Shown here piece by piece: positions 33,059 through 41,520 of a stretch of DNA of 51,121 bases (positions within the stretch are counted from its first letter, which is position 1; the number at the start of each line of letters is the position of its first letter). The DNA comes from DASZTV01 sp035548055 (GTDB lineage: Bacteria > Actinomycetota > Actinomycetes > JAFAQI01), in NCBI GenBank assembly GCA_035548055.1, contig DASZTL010000011.1:1-51121 (forward strand), given 5' to 3'. Under the pieces are notes generated by a model. It was not told where the DNA came from and made no database searches. It worked only from the letters and a program-made list of their open reading frames with translations. The translations under genes were made by a program, and so were the position numbers.

Positions 33059-34177
33059 TCAGATGCCGAGCTGGGCGCCGAGCCGGTCGCGGTGCGTCGC
33101 CGGATCCCCCAACAAGAGCTCCGAGGACTTTGCCCGTTTGAGGTAGAGGTGCGCCGGGTGCTCCCAGGTGAACCCGATCCCGCCGTGGACTTGGATGTTG
33201 TCGGCGGCGACCTTCGCGTAGACCTCGGTGCAATAGGCCTTGGCGAGACTTGCACTGACCGTCAGCTCGTCGTTCTGCTCCGCCGCGCACCAGGCGGCGT
33301 AGTAGGCAGCAGACTTTGCGCCCTCGAGCTCGACCAGCATGTCCGCGCACCGATGCTTGACGGCTTGGAACGAGCCGATCGGCCGGCCGAACTGGACGCG
33401 GACCTTCGCGTAGTCGACCGCCGCGTCAAGGCATCGCTGCGCGCCGCCGACCGACTCGAGAGCGAGGGCGACCGATGCGAGATCCAGCACGCGCTCCACC
33501 ACCGGCCACGCGTCACCCTCGCCACCGATCAGGCGGGCGGGCGTGTCCGTGAGCTGGATCTTGGCGAGCTTCCGGGTCTCATCGAGGGCGTGCACCAACT
33601 CCCGCTCGAGGCCCGCCGCGGCGTGGTCGACTGCGAACATCGAGACGCCGGTCGGGGTCCGTGCGATCACGAGAAGCAGGTCCGCGACGTGGCCGTCGAG
33701 GACGAACTCCTTGGTGCCGGTCAGACGCCAGCCGCCATCGGCCGCCCGTGCCGCCATCGCGATCGATGTCTCCCGCCAGGCGCCGTCGTGCTCGGTGACG
33801 GCGAGGGTGGCGATCGTCTCCCCGCGGGCGATACCGGGCAGCAACTCCTTGCGGGCGGCCTCGTCGTCCGCGCAGAGCAGCGCATTCGCGGCCAGCGCGA
33901 CAGTCGCGAAGTACGGCGCGCAGAACAGCGACCGGCCCATCTCCTCGAACACCACGGCGAGGTCGACATAGCCGAACCCGGCACCGTCGTACTCCTCGGG
34001 GACGGCCAGACCCGGCAGGGACAGCTGGGTGGACAACTGCTCCCAGACCGCACGGTCGAAGCCCTCGTCGGTCGCCATGAGTCGGCGCACCTCAGGCTCC
34101 GGGGAGCGCTCGTCGAGGAAGCGGCGCACGGTACGGCGGAGCTCCTCCTGCTCGTCGCTGAACGCGAAGTTCACCAT
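33059..34177 (-). CDS. Acyl-CoA dehydrogenase, QVHGG-type subunit
   Basis: A 372-residue FadE: FAFSDEQEELRRTVRRFLDER at the N-terminus, DYAKVRVQFGRPIGSFQAVKHRCADM in the C-terminal domain, and IQVHGGIGFTWEHPAHLYLKRAK at the end. The C-terminal motif matches the short subunit at 1571, not the GGGT...QR type at 17756 and 41517, so it may need a partner encoded elsewhere. Three starts in a row occur (GTG ATG GTG); the ATG at 34177 sits well after GAGGGG. Site B lies 28 bp upstream, shared with the thiolase-like gene. Confidence 0.9.
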   Translation of the reverse strand: MVNFAFSDEQEELRRTVRRFLDERSPEPEVRRLMATDEGFDRAVWEQLSTQLSLPGLAVPEEYDGAGFGYVDLAVVFEEMGRSLFCAPYFATVALAANALLCADDEAARKELLPGIARGETIATLAVTEHDGAWRETSIAMAARAADGGWRLTGTKEFVLDGHVADLLLVIARTPTGVSMFAVDHAAAGLERELVHALDETRKLAKIQLTDTPARLIGGEGDAWPVVERVLDLASVALALESVGGAQRCLDAAVDYAKVRVQFGRPIGSFQAVKHRCADMLVELEGAKSAAYYAAWCAAEQNDELTVSASLAKAYCTEVYAKVAADNIQVHGGIGFTWEHPAHLYLKRAKSSELLLGDPATHRDRLGAQLGI

Positions 34178-34205
34178 CACCCCTCACGTGGCGCCAATTG
34201 GCGTT

Positions 34206-34224
34206 ACATTAACGCAGGTTCACT
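34206..34224. promoter_or_regulatory. Site B palindrome, copy 4
   Basis: On the minus strand, GTGAACCTGCGTTAAT has the site B arms with one mismatch. It overlaps a second inverted repeat, GCGTTACATTAACGC (34201-34215). It lies between divergent FadE and thiolase-like genes, directly before the latter's ribosome-binding site. Confidence 0.65.
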
Positions 34225-34225
34225 T

Positions 34226-34233
34226 AGAGGAGG
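34226..34233 (+). promoter_or_regulatory. Ribosome-binding site fixing a TTG start
   Basis: AGAGGAGG lies 5 bp before TTG at 34239. It supports this rare start over an in-frame start at 34029 that would lie inside the divergent dehydrogenase. Confidence 0.65.
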
Positions 34234-34238
34234 CGATC

Positions 34239-35381
34239 TTGGACGTCGCCATTGTCGGCATCGGCATTCACCCCTTCGGTCGCTTCGACGGCGTCTCCGG
34301 CCAGGACATGGGACTGTTCGCCGCCCGCCAGGCGCTCAAGGACGCCGGGGTCGAGTGGCGTGACGTCCAGTTCGCGTTCGGTGGCAGCCAGGACGCCGGC
34401 GCCGCCGACACGCTCGTGTCTCGGTTGGGTCTCACCGGAGTCCCGTTCGTGAACGTCGCGAACGGCTGCGCGACGGCCGGCAGTGCTCTCGCTCTCGCCG
34501 CGAACGCCATCGATACCGGGCAGTACGAGCTCGGACTGGTCGTCGGCTTCGACAAGCACCCGCGAGGCGCCTTCGCGCCCGATCCGTCGGTGCTCGGCCT
34601 CGACCAGTGGTATGGCGACATCGGGTTGATGCTCACCACGCAGTTCTTCGCGATGAAGATCAACCGCTACATGCACGACCACGACATCTCGCGGTCGACG
34701 CTGGCGAAGGTCGCGGTCAAGGCGTTCGCGAACGGCGCTCTCAACCCCAACGCCTGGCGCCGTACGCCGCGGACCGTCGAGGAGGTTCTCGGCGCGCGGA
34801 TGCTCAACCACCCGTTGACGCAGTACATGCTGTGCTCGCCCAACGAAGGTGGCGCCGCGGTCGTCGTATGCCGCGCGGATCAGGCGCATCGCTACACAGC
34901 CCGGCCCGTCTTCCTCCGTGGTGTCGGACTACGCACCCGGCGGTTCGGATCGTTCGAGGTGATGGCGCCCTGGCTGCCGATCGAGCAAGCGGACGCGCCG
35001 ACAGTCGATGCGGCGAAGGCGTGTTTCGACGCGGCTGGGATCGGGCCCGACGAGGTCGACGTCGCGCAGATCCAGGACGGTGAGGTCGGTGCCGAGATCA
35101 TGCACATGGCGGAGAACGGGTTGTGCAAGGACGGCGAGCAGGAAGCGCTGATCCAGGCCGGCGAGACCGGGATCGGCGGACGACTGCCGATCAACACCGA
35201 CGGTGGGCTGCTCGCCAACGGCGAGCCCATCGGCGCCTCGGGCCTACGGCAGGTCTACGAGACCGTGCTGCAACTGCGCGGGGAGGCCGGCGAGCGCCAG
35301 GTGCCGGGCGGCCCGAAGGTCGGCTACACGCAGGTATATGGCGCACCCGGGACCGGGGCGACCACACTGCTCACAACGTGA
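34239..35381 (+). CDS. Thiolase-fold lipid-transfer-like protein lacking thiolase histidines
   Basis: 380 residues. The fold is clear from DVAIVGIGIHPFGRFDG, NGCATAGSALALAANAI (Cys near residue 76) and INTDGGLLANGEPIGASGLRQ. Two catalytic positions differ from working SCP-x thiolases: the HDCF-type motif is QIQDGEVGAE near 277, and GHP is GEP near 329. Ordinary thiolysis is therefore unlikely. Ltp2-type members of this fold are retro-aldolases that work with DUF35 proteins, and a DUF35 gene lies at 39447. A role as such an aldolase is inferred. Confidence 0.85.
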   Translation: MDVAIVGIGIHPFGRFDGVSGQDMGLFAARQALKDAGVEWRDVQFAFGGSQDAGAADTLVSRLGLTGVPFVNVANGCATAGSALALAANAIDTGQYELGLVVGFDKHPRGAFAPDPSVLGLDQWYGDIGLMLTTQFFAMKINRYMHDHDISRSTLAKVAVKAFANGALNPNAWRRTPRTVEEVLGARMLNHPLTQYMLCSPNEGGAAVVVCRADQAHRYTARPVFLRGVGLRTRRFGSFEVMAPWLPIEQADAPTVDAAKACFDAAGIGPDEVDVAQIQDGEVGAEIMHMAENGLCKDGEQEALIQAGETGIGGRLPINTDGGLLANGEPIGASGLRQVYETVLQLRGEAGERQVPGGPKVGYTQVYGAPGTGATTLLTT

Positions 35382-35409
35382 GGCTGCTCGTCTTGAAGAG
35401 AGAGGACGC

Positions 35410-36960
35410 ATGACGCTCGCCGAGGACGCGGCAACCGGCGAGGCCGCCCAGTCGCCTGCCGCCCAGTCGCAGCAAGATCAGTCGAGGACGGCGGTGCGCC
35501 TGATCGTCGGCCTGCTGCTCGCCGGGCTGTCCGGCGTACTGGCCGGCGTCTCCTTCGAAGGTCCCCACATCTGGCCCTTCATCTGGTTCGCTTTCGTGCC
35601 GGCGCTGGTCGCGCAGTACCACGTCCTGCCGCGGCGCTGGTCCGGCCTCGGCCTCGGCATCGCGATCGGGATCATGTTCCAGATCTATCTCGGGCCGGGG
35701 CTGTCCGATGGCGACGTCGGCTGGTACCTGAAGATCTACGGCTTCTGGATCGCGATCATCGTCGCGCTGCTCGTCGGTCGCAGCCGTAGCTTCCATGAGC
35801 GCACGTCCTACCGATGGTGGCTGGTCTCGGCTCCACTCGCGTGGGTGGCGATCGACTTCCTGCGTACGACGGCGACCGAGGTCGCGGCAGGCACCTGGGG
35901 CATGGTCGCCTATGCCATGTACGACCGGCCCGCCTTCCTGCAGCCGGTCGCCTTCTTCGGCATCCATGGCCTCAACCTGCTGATCCTGCTCGTCAACTGG
36001 GCGCTTGCCGGCCTGATCCTCGCTCGCCTGCAGCATCGTCAGCCGGCCTGGTCACCGGTCGCGATCCCGTGGGCGCGTGCGGTCAAGTGGGTGAGCGCAG
36101 TCGCCGTGGTCGTCGTGGCGTGGGCCGTGACGAGCGTCGTGATGCTGAACCACCCCGCGCCCACGCTCCGGGTCGCAGCCATCCAGCCCGGGTCGTGGAC
36201 CGCGAGCGGCGGCGACATCAGCTCGGCGCTCGAGCTTCGCCACGACATCGCGCAGACGAAGGTCGCGGCCGCGCAAGGCGCGAAGCTGGTGGTGTGGCGG
36301 GAGGCTGGCCTCGACTTCGACCCGACCACCAGCGCACGCGGCAAGGTCATCGCCGACCTCGCGCGGCAGACACACACCTACATCGCGGCCGGCTGGCACG
36401 CGACGGAGGACGGCAAGCGGCTCAACGAGGTCGCAACCTTCGCGCCGAACGGCAAGCTGCTCGGCACCTACGGCAAGACACACCCGGGCACGTTCGCCGG
36501 CGACTACAGCGACTGGCGCGGCCACTACCTCGTCTACCAGGCGCCGTTCGGCCGCTTCGGCTCGATCATCTGCTTCGACCTCGACTTCCTCAACTCCGCG
36601 CGCAGCGTCGCGAAGCTGGGCGCCCAGGTGATCGCGGTCTCCTCGAACGATGTGCAGGGGATCGCCGACAAGCACTACACGCACCTGGTCTTCCGATCGA
36701 TCGAGACCCGGACGTCCACGGTGAAGGCGGACTCGACGTACGACTCGGCGGCGATCGACCCGTACGGCCGGATCCTCGCGCGGCACATCACGCCGGACGG
36801 GTCGGCGTACACCCTGGTGACCGACGTTCCGGTCGGCTCGGGCAAGTCGCCGTACGTCTCGCTGGGTGACTGGCTCGGCTGGGTCGCGCTGGCGGCGACG
36901 GTCGGGTTCGGGGTGCTGTCGCTGGTGACCCGGTTCCGCCGCCGCGACGAGGACGCCTAG
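35410..36960 (+). CDS. Lnt-like membrane protein with carbon-nitrogen hydrolase domain
   Basis: 516 residues. Residues 30-250 hold about six hydrophobic helices, and residues 255-480 a nitrilase-fold domain. Its triad is readable as Glu298 (VVWREAGLD), Lys356 (TYGKTHPG) and Cys388 (SIICFDLDF), and a final helix follows near 485-505. This is the layout of apolipoprotein N-acyltransferase, which N-acylates lipoproteins at the outer face of the membrane. The ATG at 35410 follows GAGAGAGGA. It is co-directional with the thiolase-like gene; two putative lipoproteins are encoded in the window. Another amide-forming or amide-cleaving reaction is possible. Confidence 0.85.
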   Translation: MTLAEDAATGEAAQSPAAQSQQDQSRTAVRLIVGLLLAGLSGVLAGVSFEGPHIWPFIWFAFVPALVAQYHVLPRRWSGLGLGIAIGIMFQIYLGPGLSDGDVGWYLKIYGFWIAIIVALLVGRSRSFHERTSYRWWLVSAPLAWVAIDFLRTTATEVAAGTWGMVAYAMYDRPAFLQPVAFFGIHGLNLLILLVNWALAGLILARLQHRQPAWSPVAIPWARAVKWVSAVAVVVVAWAVTSVVMLNHPAPTLRVAAIQPGSWTASGGDISSALELRHDIAQTKVAAAQGAKLVVWREAGLDFDPTTSARGKVIADLARQTHTYIAAGWHATEDGKRLNEVATFAPNGKLLGTYGKTHPGTFAGDYSDWRGHYLVYQAPFGRFGSIICFDLDFLNSARSVAKLGAQVIAVSSNDVQGIADKHYTHLVFRSIETRTSTVKADSTYDSAAIDPYGRILARHITPDGSAYTLVTDVPVGSGKSPYVSLGDWLGWVALAATVGFGVLSLVTRFRRRDEDA

Positions 36961-38552
36961 TCCTTCGGCAGGACGATCCCGGCGGCTTCGCGGTCCCAGG
37001 TCTGCGCGGTCACGCCCTTCTCGCGCAGCACGTACTTCTGCACTCGGAACGTGCCGTCGGTCTTCGGCAGCTCGTCGATGAACTCGATGTAGCGGGGGAT
37101 GTGGAACCGTGGCATCCGGGGGATCAGCCACTCGACGAGCACTTCCGCGGTCAGGTCCGAGCCGGGAGTGCGGACGATCACCGCGAGCACGTCGTCCTCG
37201 GTGAGCTCCGAAGGCACGCCGAGCACGGCGGTCTCGGCGACCTCCGGGTGTGCGTTGATGCCGGCCTCGACCTCGAAGGAGGAGATGTTCTCGCCACGGC
37301 GGCGTAGTGCGTCCTTACGGCGGTCGACGAAGTAGAGCCAACCATCCTCGTCCTCGACGAACGCGTCACCGGTGTGGAACCACCCGTTGCGCCATGCCTT
37401 CGAGGTTTCCTCGGGCATCGCCCAGTAGCCCTGGTTCATCACCCACGGGTCGCCGGCACGCACGATGAGCTCGCCAACGGTGCCGGCCTCGACCGGCTCG
37501 TCGTGCTCGTTGACGACGCGCACCTCGTAGAACGGCGCGCCTTCGCGGCGCTTGCCGCAGGTGCGGGGGTTCGGCGGATCCCAGCCGGTCGTGAGCGGGA
37601 AGCCGATCTCCGTCATGCCGTAGCCGCTGCAGACCCGCTTGACGCCGAACCGCTCCTTGAACTCCTCGATGTTGGGCAGCATCGGACCCATCATCAGGCT
37701 TTCCAGCGGGTTGTCGGCGTCGTCTTCCTGCGGCGGCATCATCAGCAGGATCGCCGCCATCGGACCGAGCAGCGCACCGCCACGGACGTTGTGCTGACGG
37801 ATGTCGTTCCAGTACTCGCTCGGGCTGAACGACTCGCGGATCACGAGGTAGCCGCCGGGAATGGCCGCGTTGTAGAGGCTGATCTTGCCGGAGAGATGAA
37901 AGGCGGGCGAGACGGCGTAGTAGGGCTCGCGGTCGCCGATCAGGTCCGCCGGCAGGATGAGCGGCGACTGGTAGAGCTCGCCCCACGGGACGAGCACGCC
38001 CTTCGACGGACCGGTCGTGCCCGAGGTGTAGATCATCGCGGCGACGTCGTAGTAGTCGGGACCGGGCAGGTCGGAGGCCGGCTCGGCGGCGAGGAAGTCA
38101 TCGCCACGTACGACGCGGAACGGAAGCTCCGGTAGCTCGCCCTCGGCATCCGGTACGACGACGGTCTCCAGGAGGTTCAAGTCGTCGGCCACCAGGGTCA
38201 GTCGGTCGACGTAGCGCTGCGCGATGACGACGGTGCGGGCCTGGGAGTTCTCGATCAGGTAGCGCAGCGTCTCACCGCGGTACATGTTGTTCGCCGGTAC
38301 CTCGAGGGCGCGCAACCAGGAGGTGCCGAGCCAGGCGAGATACGCCTCGAAGGAGTTCGGCAGCATGGTGACGACGTGGTCACCGGTGGCCACCCCGACG
38401 GCACGGAGCGCACCCGCCCAGCGCTGGAACTCGGTCTGCAGCTGCGACCAGGTGAGGCTGCGTCCGGCGACGTCGAGCATCGCCGTCTCATCGGGCCGCT
38501 CATCGGCGAGTGTCGCGATTCGGTGTGGCAAGACCTTGTCGCGATCGATCAC
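36957..38552 (-). CDS. Acyl-CoA synthetase (CaiC/FadD17-like)
   Basis: A 531-residue ANL ligase: YTSGTTGPSKGVLVPWG near residue 175, SGYGMTEIGFP near 310, GWFHTGDAF, and the hinge VDRRKDALRRRGENISSFEVE near 405. This RRRGENISSFEVE signature is typical of crotonobetaine/carnitine-CoA ligases and of the FadD17 group in steroid side-chain activation. The GTG at 38552 has CAGGAGC upstream. It lies third in a DUF35-EchA-FadD operon and overlaps the convergent Lnt-like gene by 4 bp. Confidence 0.92.
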   Translation of the reverse strand: MIDRDKVLPHRIATLADERPDETAMLDVAGRSLTWSQLQTEFQRWAGALRAVGVATGDHVVTMLPNSFEAYLAWLGTSWLRALEVPANNMYRGETLRYLIENSQARTVVIAQRYVDRLTLVADDLNLLETVVVPDAEGELPELPFRVVRGDDFLAAEPASDLPGPDYYDVAAMIYTSGTTGPSKGVLVPWGELYQSPLILPADLIGDREPYYAVSPAFHLSGKISLYNAAIPGGYLVIRESFSPSEYWNDIRQHNVRGGALLGPMAAILLMMPPQEDDADNPLESLMMGPMLPNIEEFKERFGVKRVCSGYGMTEIGFPLTTGWDPPNPRTCGKRREGAPFYEVRVVNEHDEPVEAGTVGELIVRAGDPWVMNQGYWAMPEETSKAWRNGWFHTGDAFVEDEDGWLYFVDRRKDALRRRGENISSFEVEAGINAHPEVAETAVLGVPSELTEDDVLAVIVRTPGSDLTAEVLVEWLIPRMPRFHIPRYIEFIDELPKTDGTFRVQKYVLREKGVTAQTWDREAAGIVLPKD

Positions 38553-38565
38553 CGGCTTGCTCCTG

Positions 38566-39423
38566 TCAGTCTGCCGGCCACACCGGCTCCGGGAACGCCG
38601 CGTGCTTAGAACCCTTCCACGTCGGCGTGCGCTTCTCCATGAACGACATCACACCTTCGACCGCGTCCGGCTGGGCGCCCGACCACCACACGAGCTTGGT
38701 CTCCAACGCCATCGCGGCGTTGCGGTCGCCGTGCTCGAGGAAGCGGTTGATCAACGCCTTCGTGGCGGCGACCGCACCGGGGGCAGTGGTGGCGGCGAGC
38801 TCACGGGCGTACTCCTGCGCGACAGCCAGCACCTGGTCGGCGGGATGCGCCGAGAGCGCCAGGCCGTACTCCACGGCATCGCGGCCACTGAACATGCGAC
38901 CGCTCATGAGCAGGTCGAGGGCGCGCGTGGCACCGACGATGCGCGGAAGCGTCCACGTCACGCTTGCGTCGGGGACGACCCCGCGACGTACGAAGTTGAA
39001 GCCGAGCTTCGCGTCCTCAGCGACGAAGCGGATGTCGAACATCGTGGTGATCGTCATCCCGACGCCTACTGCGGCGCCGTTGATCGCCGCTATCACCGGA
39101 GTGCGCATCCGCCAGAATCCCGAGCGCTCCGCGATGCGGTCGGAGTCGGTCTTGAAGGTCTCGTCGTGGGTCTTGTGTGCCGCGTCGCCGAACACCTCCT
39201 CGGCACCTGCCGAGAGGTCCATCCCCCCGCAGAACGCACGCCCCGCGCCAGTGACGACGATGACGCGGACGTCCTCGTCGGCCTCGCACTTCCACATCGC
39301 CTCGTGGAACTCGCCGTCCATCTTCCAGTTGAACGAGTTCAGCTTGTCCGGCCGGTTGAAGGTGATCGTCGCGACGCCGCCGGCGATCTCGACGAGCACG
39401 GTTTCGTACGACGACTCGGTCAT
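38566..39423 (-). CDS. Enoyl-CoA hydratase/isomerase family protein
   Basis: A 285-residue crotonase: ITFNRPDKLNSFNW, FCGGMDLSAGAEEVFG (first oxyanion-hole segment), AAINGAAVGVGMTITTMFDIRFVA (second), FVRRGVVPDASVTWTLPRIVG. In the usual acid/base region it shows VVPDAS instead of a clear Glu pair, so the precise reaction (hydration, isomerisation or hydrolysis) is open. The ATG at 39423 has CAGGAG at normal spacing; a TTG 3 bp upstream is possible. The ligase follows after 13 bp. Confidence 0.9.
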   Translation of the reverse strand: MTESSYETVLVEIAGGVATITFNRPDKLNSFNWKMDGEFHEAMWKCEADEDVRVIVVTGAGRAFCGGMDLSAGAEEVFGDAAHKTHDETFKTDSDRIAERSGFWRMRTPVIAAINGAAVGVGMTITTMFDIRFVAEDAKLGFNFVRRGVVPDASVTWTLPRIVGATRALDLLMSGRMFSGRDAVEYGLALSAHPADQVLAVAQEYARELAATTAPGAVAATKALINRFLEHGDRNAAMALETKLVWWSGAQPDAVEGVMSFMEKRTPTWKGSKHAAFPEPVWPAD

Positions 39424-39446
39424 CAACAGGCTCCTGGTCTGGTGGC

Positions 39447-39875
39447 TCAGGCCACGGGACGAAACGCGAAGGTCAGGACTTCCTCGCCGGCATCGCTGCG
39501 GCGGAACGGCACGATGACCAGCTCCATGTCCATACCGATCTGCAGCGACTCGACGTCAGCGGTCGTCAGCCGGGTCTCGACCTTGACCTCGCCCGGCAGC
39601 TCGACGTAGCCGACGCCGTACGGTTCGAACGCTTCGGCTGACTCGGTGCCTGCGTACGGCGGATTCTTCGGCAGGAAGTCTTGGGTCGTGAACGTCCACA
39701 ACGTTCCGCGTCTCGGCAGCAGCATCTCGTCCATGCGTTCCGATGGGCATCGGGGACAAGTCGCCTGCCGGGGGAAGGTCGTGACACCGCAGTCCGGACA
39801 CTTCGCGCCGATCAGCTGCGGCTCCTCCGACGGCCAGGTGAACAGCCCCTCGGCCACGGGAACCTGTGCGGTCAT
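39447..39875 (-). CDS. DUF35 zinc-ribbon/OB-fold protein
   Basis: 142 residues. An N-terminal rubredoxin-like zinc ribbon (AKCPDCGVTTFPRQATCPRC, four cysteines) precedes an OB-fold domain (GTLWTFTTQDFLPKNPPY to the C-terminus). DUF35 proteins bind acyl-CoA and partner with thiolase-fold proteins in retro-aldol steps of steroid side-chain degradation. Possible partners are the thiolase-like protein at 34239 and the thiolase at 11189. It opens the minus-strand operon with EchA and FadD and lies 36 bp from site B. Confidence 0.92.
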   Translation of the reverse strand: MTAQVPVAEGLFTWPSEEPQLIGAKCPDCGVTTFPRQATCPRCPSERMDEMLLPRRGTLWTFTTQDFLPKNPPYAGTESAEAFEPYGVGYVELPGEVKVETRLTTADVESLQIGMDMELVIVPFRRSDAGEEVLTFAFRPVA

Positions 39876-39911
39876 CGCCTTCCTTCCACGGTGCGGGAAG
39901 CATATCGCGGA

Positions 39912-39930
39912 TGTAAGCCTCTGTTAACAT
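39912..39930. promoter_or_regulatory. Site B palindrome, copy 5
   Basis: GTAAGCCTCTGTTAAC, followed by AT, lies between the divergent DUF35 gene (start 39875) and the DinB-fold gene (start 39956). The right arm is exact and the left arm has two changes; left arm plus flank match the copy at 44958. Confidence 0.68.
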
Positions 39931-39955
39931 AGCCGGTCTGACCGAGGGGATTGAG

Positions 39956-40714
39956 ATGGGTGAGATCGTCTCCGACTTCGTCGCCGAAAGCGACGCGTTG
40001 GGCGCGCTTCTGGCCACCTTGTCCGACGAGGAATGGCTCGCGCCCACGCCGGCGGCCGGTTGGGATGTCCGCGACTCGGTGACGCACATCGCTTTCGCCA
40101 ACGAGCTTGCGGACGAGATAGCACGGACCGGCCGGAGCGAGTTCATGGAGACCGCTCTCGCGGCGGGCGGCTCCCTTGACGCCTTGGAGCGCGAGCACCT
40201 GGAGCGTGGTCGCGGGATGGCGCCGGCAGCGGTGCTGGCCTGGTTCGCAGGGACGGTGCGCAGTCTCGCTGACTCGGTGCGAAGGGTTCCGCGCGGCGAG
40301 CGGCTGCAGTGGGGGCCGATGAAGATGAGTGTCACCTCGTTCATGACCGCTCGACTGATGGAGACCTGGGCGCACGGTCTCGACTGCTTCGAGGCGGTTG
40401 GTCGCGAGCCCGTCGACACGGAGCGCTTGCACCACGTCGCGCATCTCGGGCTCAGCACGTTGCCATATGCGTTCATGGTTCGCGGGCTGCCTGCCCCCGG
40501 CGCGGTCCGCCTCGTGCTCGATGCGCCCGACGGCTCGACCTGGCGGCTCGGCTATGCCTCCGCGCCGACCATCATCGAAGGCACCGCGGGCGACTGGTGT
40601 CGCGCCGCCGTACGCCGCGACCGCCGCGGTGAGCGTGCCCGACTCCGCGGGATCGGACCCGACGCCGCCGCGGTCATCGAGAACGCTCAGTCGTACCTCG
40701 CCGCCCCGACGTAG
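39956..40714 (+). CDS. DinB-fold / maleylpyruvate-isomerase-family protein (TIGR03084-like)
   Basis: 252 residues. The N-terminal four-helix bundle contains WDVRDSVTHIAFANELADEI, with an His near residue 43. ARLMETWAHGLDCFEA and LHHVAHLGLSTLPYAFMVRG supply further His residues, and a small C-terminal domain follows. The metal-binding DinB superfamily in actinobacteria includes mycothiol-dependent isomerases and transferases. The substrate is unknown. It is divergent from the DUF35 operon and shares its site B promoter region, so it is probably co-regulated. Confidence 0.87.
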   Translation: MGEIVSDFVAESDALGALLATLSDEEWLAPTPAAGWDVRDSVTHIAFANELADEIARTGRSEFMETALAAGGSLDALEREHLERGRGMAPAAVLAWFAGTVRSLADSVRRVPRGERLQWGPMKMSVTSFMTARLMETWAHGLDCFEAVGREPVDTERLHHVAHLGLSTLPYAFMVRGLPAPGAVRLVLDAPDGSTWRLGYASAPTIIEGTAGDWCRAAVRRDRRGERARLRGIGPDAAAVIENAQSYLAAPT

Positions 40715-40731
40715 CCGACCTCGCGGGTGCC

Positions 40732-41520
40732 CTAACGGCCGGTGAACCCGGGCTTCCGCTTCTCGAGGAAGGCGGCGATTCCCTCGCGCCCGTCGGAAGC
40801 GCCGGCAGAGTTCGAGAGCTCTACCGACTCCACGGCGAGCCGCTCCTCGAATGCCACGTCGTATGTCGTGCGCAACAGCCGCTTCGTGACTCCGAGGGCT
40901 CGAGTGGGTGCCAAGGCGAGCCGCGTGACGAGCGCATCGGCGGTCGCGTCCAGGTCCTCGTCGGCGGCGACTGTCGTGACGATGCCGATCCGCTCCGCCT
41001 CGTCGGCATCGAGGACGCGGTTCGTCAGTGCGAGCTCCTGCGCCTTCCGCAGGCCGACCAGGCGCGGCAGGCTCCAGCTCGTGCCGCCGTCCGGCGTGAG
41101 GCCGATCGCGCTGTAGGCGAAAGCGAACCTCGTCGAGGCCGCCGCGATCACGATGTCCGCAAGGCAGACCAGCCCGAGGCCGGCGCCGGCCGCGGAGCCA
41201 CGCACGACAGCAACGATCGGCGCATCGAGCCGCGCCAGAACGGTCAGCGCCGCATGCAGTTGCGTGGTCACCTCGCGCAGGTGGTCGGGCAAGCCGTGAC
41301 CGACCTCGGCGAACGACTTCAGATCCCCGCCGCCGCAGAACGTCGGACCTGCGCCGGACAGGAGTACGACGCGCACCGTGGGGTCGCCGCTCAGCTGCAG
41401 CGCGGCTTCGGCGAGCGCCCGCGCGACAGAGAGGTCGATGGTGTTGAGGCGCTCCGGTCGGTTGAGGGTGAGCCGCGCGATCCCCTCCGTCACAGCGACG
41501 GTGACAGCGGAGCCGCTCAT
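40732..41520 (-). CDS. Enoyl-CoA hydratase/isomerase family protein
   Basis: A 262-residue crotonase: LTLNRPERLNTIDL, FCGGGDLKSFAEVG, AVVRGSAAGAGLGLVCLADIVIAA, FAYSAIGLTPDGGTSWSLPRLVG and a C-terminal AAFLEKRKPGFTGR. The ATG at 41520 overlaps the upstream dehydrogenase stop (ATGA), so that start is preferred over 41538. The pair would perform successive dehydrogenation and hydration of an acyl-CoA. GLTPDGG at the active-site loop suggests isomerase-type chemistry is also possible. Confidence 0.92.
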   Translation of the reverse strand: MSGSAVTVAVTEGIARLTLNRPERLNTIDLSVARALAEAALQLSGDPTVRVVLLSGAGPTFCGGGDLKSFAEVGHGLPDHLREVTTQLHAALTVLARLDAPIVAVVRGSAAGAGLGLVCLADIVIAAASTRFAFAYSAIGLTPDGGTSWSLPRLVGLRKAQELALTNRVLDADEAERIGIVTTVAADEDLDATADALVTRLALAPTRALGVTKRLLRTTYDVAFEERLAVESVELSNSAGASDGREGIAAFLEKRKPGFTGR

